DNA of 64,000 bases, taken from Streptosporangium roseum DSM 43021. GTDB taxonomy: Bacteria > Actinomycetota > Actinomycetes > Streptosporangiales > Streptosporangiaceae. Positions 18,439 through 27,764 of this stretch are shown in pieces (position 1 is the first letter of the stretch; each line of letters starts with the position of its first letter). The notes under the pieces are model-generated. The model worked only from the letters and a program-made list of their open reading frames with translations. It was not told the origin of the DNA and did no database searches. The stretch is taken from the NCBI RefSeq assembly GCF_000024865.1, contig NC_013595.1, forward strand, positions 3,100,001 through 3,164,000. Reading direction: 5' to 3'. Both the position numbers and the translations under genes were made by a program.

Positions 18439-18478
18439 GCGCGGTGTCTGCGGCCGTGCGGCCGGCGGAGGTGGCCCG

Positions 18479-19876
18479 GTGATCTGCGTCGCGGGTCTGG
18501 GAGTCTCCGGCACGGCCGTCGCCCGCGCCATGGCCGCCCGGGGCGAGAAGGTGGTCGTCCTGGAGGGCCGGGACGGGGAGCGGGCCAGGGCGACCGCCGC
18601 GGAGCTGGCCGGGATCGGCGTCGAGGTCCGCTTCGGCGAGCCGGTCGAGCCGCCCGCCGGCACCTCCCTCATCGTCGCCACCGGCTGGCCGCCGCACCAT
18701 CCGCTGCTGGTCGCGGCGGCCGAGGCCGGGGTGGAGGTGATCGGCGAGGTCGAGCTGGCCTGGCGGCTCCGCCCGGCGGGCGCCGCGCCGTGGCTGGCGC
18801 TGACCGGCACCAACGGCAAGACCACCGTGGTCCGGATGCTCACCTCGATGCTCACCGCGGCCGGGCACGCGGCGCTCGCGGTCGGCAACGTCGGCACCCC
18901 CGTCGTGGAGGCCGTCACCGGCCCCGCCGACGTGCTGGCCGTGGAGCTGTCCAGCTTCCAGCTCCACCGCTCGCCCAGCCTCGCCCCGCACACCGCGGCC
19001 GTGCTCAACGTCGCCCCCGACCATCTCGACTGGCACGGCTCCCTGGAGGAGTACGCCCGGGTCAAGGGGGAGATCTTCACCCGGGCCGGGACGGTCGTCC
19101 ACAACGCCGACGACGAGTGGTCGGCCCGCCTGGCGGCGCCGTACGACGGGGGCACGGGCGCGCGCAGCGTCGGCTTCACCCTCGGCGTGCCGGCGCCCGG
19201 CCAGGTCGGCGTGGTCGAAGACCTGCTGGTGGACCGGGCGTTCGTGGCCGACCCGGCGCGCCACGCCGAGGAGCTCGCCTCCTTCGACGACATCCGGCCG
19301 TTCGCACCGCACAACGTGGCCAACGCGCTCGCCGCCGCCGCCATGGCCCGCTCCTACGGGGTGCCCGCGGAGGCCGTACGGCAGGGCCTGCTGGACTTCG
19401 TCCCCGACCCGCACCGGATGGCGCGGGTCGCGCGGGTCGGCGAGGTCGACTACGTCGACGACTCCAAGGCCACCAACCCGCACGCCGCCGCCGCCTCGCT
19501 CGCCGCCTACCCCTCGATCGTCTGGATCGCCGGCGGGCAGCTCAAGGGCGCCGACGTGGACGATCTGGTACGGCGGGCCGCGCCCCGGCTGCGCGGCGCG
19601 GTGCTGCTGGGCGCCGATCGCGAGCGGATCCGGCAGGCTCTGGCGCGACACGCCGCGAATGTCCCGGTGGTGGAGGTGGCCGGGCAAGACACTGGGGTCA
19701 TGGACCGTGTCGTCATCGAAGCCGCGAGGCTCGCCGCCCCCGGGGACACCGTGCTGCTGGCCCCGGCGGGGGCCTCGCTGGACATGTTCCCCGGCTACGG
19801 GGCCCGGGGGAAGGCCTTCGCCCGGGCCGTGCTGGAGCGTCTGGACGGCTCCCAGGGCGGTGCCGGGGACGCATGA
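18479..19876 (+). CDS. murD: UDP-MurNAc-L-alanine:D-glutamate ligase
   Basis: MurD adds D-Glu to UDP-MurNAc-Ala. The N-terminal nucleotide-binding fold starts directly at the GTG (ICVAGLGVSGTAVARAMAARG), after GGAGG at good spacing, so it is slightly shorter at the N terminus than many homologues. The P-loop is LTGTNGKTTVVRML, followed by NVAPDHLDWHGSLEEYARVKGEIF and the C-terminal DDSKATNPHAAAASL. Length of 465 residues is normal. ftsW follows after 55 bases. Confidence 0.96.
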   Translation: MICVAGLGVSGTAVARAMAARGEKVVVLEGRDGERARATAAELAGIGVEVRFGEPVEPPAGTSLIVATGWPPHHPLLVAAAEAGVEVIGEVELAWRLRPAGAAPWLALTGTNGKTTVVRMLTSMLTAAGHAALAVGNVGTPVVEAVTGPADVLAVELSSFQLHRSPSLAPHTAAVLNVAPDHLDWHGSLEEYARVKGEIFTRAGTVVHNADDEWSARLAAPYDGGTGARSVGFTLGVPAPGQVGVVEDLLVDRAFVADPARHAEELASFDDIRPFAPHNVANALAAAAMARSYGVPAEAVRQGLLDFVPDPHRMARVARVGEVDYVDDSKATNPHAAAASLAAYPSIVWIAGGQLKGADVDDLVRRAAPRLRGAVLLGADRERIRQALARHAANVPVVEVAGQDTGVMDRVVIEAARLAAPGDTVLLAPAGASLDMFPGYGARGKAFARAVLERLDGSQGGAGDA

Positions 19877-19931
19877 GAGCGCGCTTGCGGGATCCGGGGA
19901 CCCCTGCCCGGCCGGCGGGGCGGAGTGACGG

Positions 19932-21257
19932 ATGACAGCCGTGAGCGACCGGCCGCCGGACGCCGGCTCCTTCAGGGGCCGGCTGGTGCGCGTGCGGGAG
20001 CTGCTGGCGCGCCCTCTCTTCTCCTACCACCTGCTGCTGGGCGTCAGCGCGCTGCTGATGGCCCTGGGACTGATGATGGTCCTGTCCGCGTCGAGCATCC
20101 ACGCGCTCCAGACGCGGCAGTCGGCGTTCGCGCTCTTCGGCCGGCAGTTCATCTCGATGGCCCTGGGGCTGTTCCTGATGTGGATCTGCGCCCGGCTGCC
20201 CCTCAGGTTCTTCCGGCAGGCGGGTTACCCGCTGATGGTCTTCGCCGCGCTGGGGCTGATCCTGGTCATGTTCATCGGCTCGGCGGAGCAGGGCGCGCAG
20301 CGCTGGATCTACATCGGCGAGCTCACCATCCAGCCGTCGGAGCCGGCCAAGCTCGCGCTGGTGCTGTGGGGGGCCGATCTGCTGGCGAAGGGGGCCCGCG
20401 CCGGGCAGATCGAGTGGCGCAGGCTGCTGATCCCCCTCATGCCGGGCCTGGCGATCATGGCCGTCCTGGTGATGCTGGGAAGAGACCTCGGGACCACCCT
20501 GGTCCTGATGATGATCTTCCTGGCCCTGCTGTGGGTCGTGGGCGCGCCGCTGAAACTGTTCGGCGGCATCCTGTCGGTCATGGTGCTGGCCACCGTCACG
20601 ATGATCACCATCGAGGGCTACCGCTCGGCGCGGATCAAGGGGTGGCTCGACCCGTGGGGCAACGCGCAGGACGCGGGCTACCAGCTCGTGCAGGGCCAGA
20701 TCGGGATGGGCAGCGGAGGCTGGTTCGGGCTCGGACTGGGGGCCAGCCGGCAGAAGTGGAACTGGACCCCGCACGCCGAGAGCGACTTCATCTTCTCCAT
20801 CCTGGGTGAGGAGCTCGGCCTGATGGGCACGCTGGTCGTGGTGGCCCTGTTCGGCCTGCTCGGCTACGCGGGCCTGCGGGTGGCCACCCGGGTCAGGGAC
20901 CCGTTCGTCCGGCTCGCCTCGGTCGCCGCGATCGCCTGGATCGTCGGTCAGGCGATCGTCAACATCGGCGCGGTCATCGGTGTGCTGCCCATCACCGGCA
21001 TCCCGTTGCCCCTGATCTCCTACGGCGGATCCGCGCTGCTGCCGACCCTGGCAGCGCTGGGGATGCTGCTCGCCTTCGCCAAACAGGAGCCCGGGGCGCG
21101 CGAGGCTCTGGCGGCACGTGGCCCCGGACCGGTGGCGCGGGGCCTAAGCTGGCTTGGCCTGGGTGGTCTGGCCCGGCGACGACGGCCGGCCACGCAAGAC
21201 GATGAGCGACTGGGCGGCCCGGCGCGGAAACGACGGCCGGTCCGCGGAAGACGATGA
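19932..21257 (+). CDS. ftsW: SEDS peptidoglycan polymerase FtsW
   Basis: FtsW polymerises lipid II at the septum in complex with FtsI. The 441-residue polytopic protein carries the SEDS features GAQRWIYIGELTIQPSEPAKLALVLW, AESDFIFSILGEELGLMG and ITGIPLPLISYGGSALL. The tail after the last helix is basic (RRRRPATQDDERLGGPARKRRPVRGRR) and cytoplasmic. The position between murD and murG separates it from RodA paralogues. Confidence 0.95.
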   Translation: MTAVSDRPPDAGSFRGRLVRVRELLARPLFSYHLLLGVSALLMALGLMMVLSASSIHALQTRQSAFALFGRQFISMALGLFLMWICARLPLRFFRQAGYPLMVFAALGLILVMFIGSAEQGAQRWIYIGELTIQPSEPAKLALVLWGADLLAKGARAGQIEWRRLLIPLMPGLAIMAVLVMLGRDLGTTLVLMMIFLALLWVVGAPLKLFGGILSVMVLATVTMITIEGYRSARIKGWLDPWGNAQDAGYQLVQGQIGMGSGGWFGLGLGASRQKWNWTPHAESDFIFSILGEELGLMGTLVVVALFGLLGYAGLRVATRVRDPFVRLASVAAIAWIVGQAIVNIGAVIGVLPITGIPLPLISYGGSALLPTLAALGMLLAFAKQEPGAREALAARGPGPVARGLSWLGLGGLARRRRPATQDDERLGGPARKRRPVRGRR

Positions 21258-21276
21258 GTGAAGTGAAAGGACCGAC

Positions 21277-22368
21277 ATGAGGGTGGTCCTCGCCGGCGGC
21301 GGGACGGCCGGTCATATCGAACCGGCGTTGGCCCTGGCCGACGCGCTCCGCCGGCTTGATCCGAACATCGGGATCACCTGCCTCGGCACGGAGCGCGGCC
21401 TGGAGACGCGACTGGTCCCGGCCCGGGGCTACGAGCTGCAGCTCGTGCCGGCGGTGCCGCTGCCGCGGGCGATCACGCCCCAGCTCCTGAGCGTGCCCGG
21501 CCGGCTGGCGGGCGCCATCAACGCGGCCGCGGGCATCATGGACCGCGTCCAGGCCGACGTGCTGGTCGGATTCGGCGGCTACGTGGCGACCCCCGCCTAC
21601 CTGGCGGCGCGGCGGCGCGGCGTGCCGATCGTGGTGCACGAGGCCAACCCGAGGCCCGGCCTGGCCAACCGGCTGGGCGCGCGGCTGACCGACCACGTGT
21701 TCACCGGCCACCAGAACACGCCGCTGCCCCGCGCCGAACACGTGGGCATCCCGCTCCGGCGCGAGATCGTCGGGCTGGACCGCCTCTCCGTGGGCGACAA
21801 GGCGCGCTCCTGGTTCGGCCTGGAGGCCGACCTGCCCACGCTGCTGGTCACCGGCGGTTCCCAGGGCGCGCGGTCGCTCAACCAGGCGGCCCTGGCCGCC
21901 GCCCCGGTGCTGCGCCGGGCCGGAGTGCAGGTGCTGCACGTCATCGGCCCGAAGAACACGCTGGAGGAGGAGCCGCCGCCCGGCGACCCGCAGTACGTCG
22001 TGCTGCAGTACGTCGACCGGATGGACCTGGCCTACGCCGCGGCCGACTTCGCCCTGTGCCGCAGCGGCGCCATGACCTGTGCCGAGCTGACCGCGGTGGG
22101 CCTGCCCGCCGCCTACATCCCGCTCCCGCACGGCAACGGCGAGCAGCGGCTCAACGCCGAGCCGATCGTGCAGGCCGGTGGCGGCCTCATGGTCGACGAC
22201 GCCGACCTGACACCGGAGTGGATCATCCAGAACGTGCTCCCCATCCTGTCCGACCCCGAGCGCGTGGTCACCATGTCGGAGGCCGCCTCCAGGATGGGGC
22301 GGAAAGACGCCGACGTGACGCTCGCCCGCAGGGTGCTGCAGATCGCGGCGGAGGGCAGGGGCCGATGA
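21277..22368 (+). CDS. murG: UDP-GlcNAc:lipid I N-acetylglucosaminyltransferase MurG
   Basis: MurG converts lipid I to lipid II on the cytoplasmic face of the membrane. The GT-B fold is evident from the N-terminal loop AGGGTAGHIEPALALADAL, the second loop GFGGYVATPAYLAA, VHEANPRPGLANRLGAR and the nucleotide-binding VTGGSQGARSLNQ and SGAMTCAELTAVGLPAAYIPLPHGNGEQRLNA. Length of 363 residues is normal. Its ATG follows ftsW by 19 bases. Confidence 0.97.
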   Translation: MRVVLAGGGTAGHIEPALALADALRRLDPNIGITCLGTERGLETRLVPARGYELQLVPAVPLPRAITPQLLSVPGRLAGAINAAAGIMDRVQADVLVGFGGYVATPAYLAARRRGVPIVVHEANPRPGLANRLGARLTDHVFTGHQNTPLPRAEHVGIPLRREIVGLDRLSVGDKARSWFGLEADLPTLLVTGGSQGARSLNQAALAAAPVLRRAGVQVLHVIGPKNTLEEEPPPGDPQYVVLQYVDRMDLAYAAADFALCRSGAMTCAELTAVGLPAAYIPLPHGNGEQRLNAEPIVQAGGGLMVDDADLTPEWIIQNVLPILSDPERVVTMSEAASRMGRKDADVTLARRVLQIAAEGRGR

Positions 22369-22496
22369 GCCGGAAGCCGGGCATGCGGCCGACGAGGAGC
22401 GATGAGCGATCGATGAGCGCGGAACGGGACCGGCGCGGTGCGCGCCCCGGCCGGCCGGGGAACGAGACCGTCCGCGTGGCTAGCGAGGAGTGGTGA
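22365..22496 (+). CDS. Possible small coupled reading frame between murG and murC
   Basis: An ATG overlapping the murG stop (ATGA) opens a 43-codon frame rich in Arg, Glu and Ser that ends 7 bases before the murC start. It has no recognisable motif. It may only carry ribosomes across to murC or may not be translated at all. Confidence 0.2.
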   Translation: MSRKPGMRPTRSDERSMSAERDRRGARPGRPGNETVRVASEEW

Positions 22497-22503
22497 GCGA
22501 CCG

Positions 22504-23910
22504 ATGAGCCTGGTCAAGTTGGTGGATCCGGTCGCGGCCGAGGAGCTCGGGCGCGTCCACTTCATCGGGATAGGCGGTGCCGGGATGTCCGGCATCGCGC
22601 GCATCCTGCTCAAGCGCGGCGTGCCGGTCTCCGGCAGCGACGCGCGCGGCTCGGACATGGTGACCGAGCTGCGGGAGCTGGGCGGCAGGGTCCACATCGG
22701 CCACGCCGCCTCGAACATCAAGAACGTCGACACCGTCGTGGTCTCCACCGCGATCCGCGACTCCAACCCCGAGCTGGGCGAGGCGCTCCGCCAGGGGCTG
22801 CGGGTGATCCCCAGGGCCGCCGCGCTGGCCTCGGTCATGGCGGGCCGTACCGGGGTCGCCCTGGCCGGGACCCACGGCAAGACCACCACGACCTCGATGC
22901 TCACGGTGGCGCTGCAGAAGTGCGGCGCCGACCCGTCCTACTGCGTCGGCGGCCAGCTCGTGACCACCGGCCTGGGCGCCGACGAGGGCGCGGGCGAGGT
23001 GTTCGTGGCCGAGGCCGACGAGAGCGACGGCTCCTTCCTCATGCTGGCCCCGGAGATCGCCGTGGTGACCAACGTGGAGCCGGACCATCTGGACAACTAC
23101 GGTGACCCGCGCGCGGTCTACGACAGTTTCGCGCGGTTCGTCGAACGGGTCGGGAAGTCGATGGTGATCTGCGCCGACGACCCGGGCTCCGCGGCCCTGG
23201 TCCCGATCGCCCGCGCGCGCGGCCTGAAGGTGGTCACCTACGGCGAGGCCGAGGGCGCCGACTTCCGGGTGAGCGGGATCCTCCCCGACGGCCTGGGCAT
23301 CTCCTTCGCGGTCGAGGGCCGCGGGGAGGTCAGGCTGGCCGTCCCCGGCCGCCACAACGCGCTCAACGCCACCGCGGTCATCGCCGTGGCGATGGAGCTG
23401 GGCGTGTCCTTCGACGAGATACGCGACGGCCTGGCCGCCTTCACCGGCGCCAAGCGTCGTTTCGAGGCCAAGGGCGAGGCCGGGGGGGTGGCGGTCTTCG
23501 ACAGCTACGCCCACCATCCGACCGAGCTCGCCGCCGACCTGCGCGCGGCGCGGGACGTGGTGGCGTCCTTCTCCGGCTCCGGCAGGGTCATCGCGGTCTT
23601 CCAGCCGCACCTCTACTCGCGCACCAGGTTCTTCGCCGACGAGTTCGGCGTCGCCCTGGGCCTGGCCGACGAGGCCATCGTGCTGGACGTCTACGGTGCC
23701 CGTGAGGACCCGGAGCCGGGCGTCTCCGGGGCCCTGGTGGCGGGCAAGGTGCCGCTCCCGCCGGAGCGGGTCACCTACGCGCCGCAGCGGGAGGCGGTCC
23801 CCGCCCTGGTGGCCGGCCGGGCCAGGCCCGGCGACATCGTGCTCACCATGGGGGCGGGCGACGTGACCGAACTGGGCCCCCGCATCGTGGCGGAGCTGGC
23901 CGCCCGGTGA
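22504..23910 (+). CDS. murC: UDP-MurNAc:L-alanine ligase
   Basis: MurC adds the first stem-peptide residue, L-Ala. The 468-residue sequence begins with the nucleotide fold VHFIGIGGAGMSGIARILLKRG, has the P-loop AGTHGKTTTTSML and the central motif EADESDGSFLMLAPEIAVVTNVEPDHLDNYG. The C-terminal domain includes FDSYAHHPTELAADLRAAR and FQPHLYSRTRFFADEF. The start used is ATG at 22504; earlier in-frame GTGs would add an Arg-rich stretch unlike the family. Confidence 0.96.
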   Translation: MSLVKLVDPVAAEELGRVHFIGIGGAGMSGIARILLKRGVPVSGSDARGSDMVTELRELGGRVHIGHAASNIKNVDTVVVSTAIRDSNPELGEALRQGLRVIPRAAALASVMAGRTGVALAGTHGKTTTTSMLTVALQKCGADPSYCVGGQLVTTGLGADEGAGEVFVAEADESDGSFLMLAPEIAVVTNVEPDHLDNYGDPRAVYDSFARFVERVGKSMVICADDPGSAALVPIARARGLKVVTYGEAEGADFRVSGILPDGLGISFAVEGRGEVRLAVPGRHNALNATAVIAVAMELGVSFDEIRDGLAAFTGAKRRFEAKGEAGGVAVFDSYAHHPTELAADLRAARDVVASFSGSGRVIAVFQPHLYSRTRFFADEFGVALGLADEAIVLDVYGAREDPEPGVSGALVAGKVPLPPERVTYAPQREAVPALVAGRARPGDIVLTMGAGDVTELGPRIVAELAAR

Positions 23911-23962
23911 CCCGCGGGAGGGGACGGTCACCGGCGCCCGAGCCGCCGGACGGGGGGAGACG

Positions 23963-24631
23963 ATGAACGGGGTGTGGAGGTCGGCCTTCCTGGCCCTGCT
24001 CACCGTGGGAGTGGTGGGCACCGCCGCCTGGCTGGTGTTCTTCTCGTCGGTGCTCGGCGTCCGGGACATCCGGGTGGTGGGCAACCTCGGCATCCCCGCC
24101 CAGCAGATCCAGCAGGCGACGGGGGTGCCCGAGGGCAGGCCCCTGGCCATCGTGGACGTGGACGAGGTCGAGCAGCGGATCGGCAGGATCCGGCAGATCG
24201 AGTCGGTGCGGGTCAGCCGCGGCTGGCCGGGCACGCTGATGGTGGAGATCGTGGAACGCGAGCCGCTGGCGGTGGTGGCGGTCGGCCCCAAGTTCGCGCT
24301 CATGGACCGGCACGGCGTGATGACCGAGATCAAGGACGTCGCGCCCCCGTCGCTCCCGCTGCTGCGCGTCGACCGTCCCCAGCCCGGCGACCCGGCGACC
24401 GCCGCGGCGCTGACCGTCATACAGGCGCTGCCCGAAGATCTGGCCCGGCGGCTCTCGGAAGTGCTCGCACCCTCGCCCGAGACCGTCTCGATGCGTCTCA
24501 AGGACGGCCGCGAGGTCGTGTGGGGCGGCCGGGACCGTCCGGCCGCCAAGGCCGGCATCCTCGTCACGCTGCTGAAACGTCCCGCCGACACCTATGACGT
24601 GAGCTCGCCCGACGTCGTGACGGTGAAGTGA
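23963..24631 (+). CDS. ftsQ: Cell division protein FtsQ (POTRA domain)
   Basis: FtsQ is a bitopic division protein bridging FtsZ-associated proteins and the septal synthase. The 222-residue product has a very short cytoplasmic tail, a membrane helix at about residues 5-27, then a POTRA domain (VLGVRDIRVVGNLGIPAQQIQQATG...GWPGTLMVEIVEREPLAVV) and the beta domain. The short cytoplasmic part is notable next to the huge FtsI tail. The gene sits directly before the ftsZ leader. Confidence 0.93.
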   Translation: MNGVWRSAFLALLTVGVVGTAAWLVFFSSVLGVRDIRVVGNLGIPAQQIQQATGVPEGRPLAIVDVDEVEQRIGRIRQIESVRVSRGWPGTLMVEIVEREPLAVVAVGPKFALMDRHGVMTEIKDVAPPSLPLLRVDRPQPGDPATAAALTVIQALPEDLARRLSEVLAPSPETVSMRLKDGREVVWGGRDRPAAKAGILVTLLKRPADTYDVSSPDVVTVK

Positions 24632-24743
24632 CCCCGGCAGGTCGCGCGCGGTCCCGGAAAAGGACGGCCCGCGACACGCCGGACGCGCTTGCGGCGCGGT
24701 TAGTTGACCCACCTGGAGCGTAACTCCTACTGTCCGTATCACT

Positions 24744-24779
24744 CCTCAGGTTGACATAAATCTAAATCTCAACTTGAGG
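24744..24779. promoter_or_regulatory. Inverted repeat in the ftsZ leader
   Basis: Arms CCTCAGGTTGA (24744-24754) and TCAACTTGAGG (24769-24779) pair with one mismatch across a 14-base AT-rich loop. TTGACA (24751-24756) lies in the left arm. The element ends 77 bases before the ftsZ start. It may be an operator or an RNA hairpin. A second -35-like TTGACC is at 24704-24709, so ftsZ probably has its own promoters in the 225-base gap. Confidence 0.5.
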
Positions 24780-24856
24780 GTGAGGGTTTTGGAAACGACG
24801 GCACGGGCCCCGTGCCGCATGAAATTGCAAGTCAACGAGCGGAAAGGCCCCTCGTC

Positions 24857-26263
24857 GTGGCAGCACCGCAGAACTACCTCGCGGTCATCAAGGTTGTAGG
24901 AATCGGCGGAGGCGGAGTCAACGCCGTCAACCGGATGATCGAGGAGGGACTCAAGGGCGTCGAGTTCATCGCCATCAATACCGACGCTCAGGCGCTGCTG
25001 ATGAGTGACGCCGACGTCAAGCTTGATGTCGGGCGCGAACTCACCCGCGGCCTCGGCGCGGGGGCCAACCCCGAAGTCGGGCGCAAGGCGGCCGAGGACC
25101 ACCGCGAGGAGATCGAAGAGGTCATCAAGGGCGCCGACATGGTGTTCGTCACCGCCGGAGAGGGCGGTGGCACGGGCACCGGCGGTGCTCCGGTGGTGGC
25201 CAACATCGCGCGCTCGCTGGGCGCGCTGACCATCGGCGTGGTCACCCGGCCCTTCAGCTTCGAGGGCCGGCGCAGGGCGATGCAGGCCGAGGCGGGCATA
25301 GAGACCCTGCGCGAGGAGGTCGACACCCTCATCGTGATCCCGAACGACCGGCTGCTGTCGATCTCCGACCGGCAGGTGAGCGTGCTGGACGCCTTCAAGG
25401 CGGCCGACCAGGTGCTGCTCTCCGGCGTCCAGGGCATCACCGACCTCATCACCACGCCTGGTCTGATCAACCTCGACTTCGCCGATGTGAAGTCGGTCAT
25501 GTCCGGAGCCGGTTCGGCGCTCATGGGCATCGGCCACGCGCGCGGCGACGACCGGTCGGTCGCCGCCGCCGAGATGGCCGTCTCCAGCCCGCTGCTGGAG
25601 GCCAGCATCGACGGCGCCCACGGCGTCCTGCTCTCGATCGCCGGCGGGTCCGACCTCGGCCTGTTCGAGATCAACGAAGCGGCCCAGCTGGTCTCCAACG
25701 CCGCGGCGCCGGATGCCAACATCATCTTCGGTACGGTCATCGACGACGCCCTCGGCGACGAGGTGCGCGTCACCGTGATCGCGGCCGGGTTCGACGAGCC
25801 CGCCGCGGAGGTCAAGACCGTCGTGCCGCAGCCGGCCGCCCGCCAGCAGCCGGCCTCGCGCCCGGCTCCCGCCCCCTCGGTGACCGCGCCGGTCCGTCCG
25901 GTGACGCCCACGGTGAAGGCCGAGCCCCGGCCCGAGCCCAGGGTCGAGCAGGCGCAGGTCCGGCCGGTCGCCGGCCCGCCGGCACCCGCCCCGGTGGTGG
26001 AGACGCCGATCCCGCCGGCTCCGCAGCCGGTCCAGCAGATCCACCCGGTCCAGCCCGCCCCGCCGGTGCACATCCCGGCGGAGCAGGCCGAGCCGCCCCG
26101 CGCGGAGGAGGCTCCGGCGCCGCCGGTGTCGATCCCGCGCCCGGCGCCGGAGCCCTCGCAGCCCACCCCCATCTCCGCCAGGGTCTCCGACCCCGCCCGG
26201 AGGCGGCCGGTGATCTTCGAGGAGCAGGAAGAGGAGCTCGACGTCCCCGACTTCCTGAAGTGA
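24857..26263 (+). CDS. ftsZ: Cell division GTPase FtsZ
   Basis: FtsZ is the tubulin-like GTPase that forms the division ring or ladder. The 468-residue protein has the tubulin signature GEGGGTGTGG (residues 101-110) and the T7-loop region NLDFADVKSVMSGAGSALMG. The core ends near residue 320. A long Pro/Ala-rich linker of about 130 residues follows, then the C-terminal peptide EEELDVPDFLK that binds SepF and other partners. The start is GTG at 24857 after GGAAAGG, matching the actinobacterial start AAPQNYLAVIKVVG; an upstream ATG at 24812 adds residues absent in the family. Confidence 0.97.
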   Translation: MAAPQNYLAVIKVVGIGGGGVNAVNRMIEEGLKGVEFIAINTDAQALLMSDADVKLDVGRELTRGLGAGANPEVGRKAAEDHREEIEEVIKGADMVFVTAGEGGGTGTGGAPVVANIARSLGALTIGVVTRPFSFEGRRRAMQAEAGIETLREEVDTLIVIPNDRLLSISDRQVSVLDAFKAADQVLLSGVQGITDLITTPGLINLDFADVKSVMSGAGSALMGIGHARGDDRSVAAAEMAVSSPLLEASIDGAHGVLLSIAGGSDLGLFEINEAAQLVSNAAAPDANIIFGTVIDDALGDEVRVTVIAAGFDEPAAEVKTVVPQPAARQQPASRPAPAPSVTAPVRPVTPTVKAEPRPEPRVEQAQVRPVAGPPAPAPVVETPIPPAPQPVQQIHPVQPAPPVHIPAEQAEPPRAEEAPAPPVSIPRPAPEPSQPTPISARVSDPARRRPVIFEEQEEELDVPDFLK

Positions 26264-26353
26264 CATTGCTCACGGCTGGGTGGTCGACGGATCACTCAGC
26301 TGTGACAGGGAGAATGGATTCCGCCGGTTTGTCGGTATTTGAACGGCGGAGAA

Positions 26354-27058
26354 GTGACGGAAACAACACGACGTGATGAGATCGCGGCCGGTCTGGCCGA
26401 GGTTGAGGCGAGCATCGCCGAAGCCTGCCGGGCCGCCGGCCGTGCCCGCGAGGAGCTGACGCTCATCGCGGTGAGCAAGACCTACCCGGCCTCCGACGTG
26501 CGGCTACTGGCCGCGCTGGGGGTGACGGACGTGGGGGAGAACCGTGACCAGGAGGCTTCGGTCAAGGTGCGCGAATGTGCGGGCCTGGACCTCACCTGGC
26601 ACTTCATCGGCCAGTTGCAGACCAACAAGGCCCGCTCCGTGGCCGGTTACGCCGACGTCGTCCACTCGGTGGACCGCCCGCGTCTGGTGACCGCCCTCAG
26701 CCAGGAGGCGGTCAGGGCGGGACGGGAGATCACCTGCCTGGTGCAGGTCGCCCTGGACGGCGATCCCGGGCGGGGCGGGGCGCGGCCGGCGGACGTGGCC
26801 GCGCTGGCGGAGGCACTGGCCGTCGCCCCCGGGATCCGGCTGGGCGGGGTGATGGCGGTGGCGCCGCTGGGGGAGGAGCCCGGCAGGGCCTTCGCCAGGC
26901 TCCGGGAGATCGCGCAGGTCATGCGGGATGCCCACCCCGGAGCCGACGTCATCTCCGCAGGTATGAGCGGTGATATGTCCGAGGCCATTGCGAATGGCGC
27001 GACACACCTGCGGGTCGGTACGGCGTTGCTCGGTCGCAGGAAGCCCTTAGTCAGGTAA
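26354..27058 (+). CDS. YggS-family pyridoxal-phosphate-binding protein (PLPBP)
   Basis: YggS proteins bind PLP in a TIM barrel and act in vitamin B6 and amino acid homeostasis without a known catalytic reaction. The 234-residue sequence has the PLP-lysine motif TLIAVSKTYPASDV, FIGQLQTNKARSVAGYADVVHSVD and the phosphate-binding end SAGMSGDMSEAIANGATHLRVGTALLG. The GTG at 26354 lies near GGCGGAG. In many actinomycetes a laccase-domain gene (YfiH/PgeF) lies between ftsZ and this gene; it is missing here, with only 90 bases between them. Confidence 0.94.
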   Translation: MTETTRRDEIAAGLAEVEASIAEACRAAGRAREELTLIAVSKTYPASDVRLLAALGVTDVGENRDQEASVKVRECAGLDLTWHFIGQLQTNKARSVAGYADVVHSVDRPRLVTALSQEAVRAGREITCLVQVALDGDPGRGGARPADVAALAEALAVAPGIRLGGVMAVAPLGEEPGRAFARLREIAQVMRDAHPGADVISAGMSGDMSEAIANGATHLRVGTALLGRRKPLVR

Positions 27059-27178
27059 TGTCCCTTCAAGTGGACCTTGGCGTCCGCGTATCCAGATAGA
27101 GGTCGATCGGTGGTGAGCTCCAAGGGGGTGCGGCTACCGCCCCAGGGAAATCGCAGTAAGGCGGAGGAAGAAGTAGCG

Positions 27179-27682
27179 ATGGCCAGCGCGATGCGCAAGA
27201 TGGCGGTCTACCTCGGTCTTGTGGAGGACGACCGCTACGAGAGGTACGACAGCTATTCCGACGACGAGTACGACGACTTCGACGACTCGCGGAGGGGCGG
27301 CGAGGAGCGGCCTGGCACGGTCCAGGACCGCGAGGACGACACTGACCCAGGCGTGCCCGCTCCGAGGCCCGCAACGGCTGTCATAGAGCGCCGCACGACC
27401 GATCTGGCGCGTATCACGACGCTTCATCCCCGCACCTACAACGAGGCGCGGACAATTGGTGAGCACTTCCGTGACGGCACCCCGGTCATCATGAATCTGA
27501 CCGAAATGGTTGACAGTGACGCCAAGCGACTTGTCGATTTCGCGGCAGGTCTTGTCTTTGGCCTACACGGCAGCATTGAACGTGTTACGAACAAGGTGTT
27601 CCTGTTGTCCCCTGCCAATGTCGAGGTGACCGCCGAGGACAAGGCCCGAATCGCGGAACGCGGGTTCTTCAACCAGAGCTAG
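27179..27682 (+). CDS. sepF: Cell division protein SepF
   Basis: SepF anchors FtsZ to the membrane in Actinobacteria and Gram-positives. The 167-residue product begins ASAMRKMAVYLGLVEDD, an amphipathic membrane-targeting helix, then an acidic Tyr/Asp-rich linker (residues about 17-60). The conserved FtsZ-binding core follows (TLHPRTYNEARTIGEHFRDGTPVIMNLTEM...RLVDFAAGLVFGLHGSIERVTNKVFLLSP). The ATG at 27179 follows GGAGGAAG; earlier in-frame starts precede the conserved start. It is one of four linked late division genes here. Confidence 0.96.
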   Translation: MASAMRKMAVYLGLVEDDRYERYDSYSDDEYDDFDDSRRGGEERPGTVQDREDDTDPGVPAPRPATAVIERRTTDLARITTLHPRTYNEARTIGEHFRDGTPVIMNLTEMVDSDAKRLVDFAAGLVFGLHGSIERVTNKVFLLSPANVEVTAEDKARIAERGFFNQS

Positions 27683-27764
27683 AGTTCCACCATGAACAGT
27701 GACCGGCCGGACAGGTCCCGACAAGACCGGGGACGGCGGAACAGCGTGGAGGCGGGGGCGGACC

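Noticed and set aside
24744..24779. SoxR-type operator before ftsZ
   Set aside because: Half-sites look like CCTCAAGTT/AACTTGAGG but are separated by 18 bases instead of being adjacent, and no redox gene is nearby.
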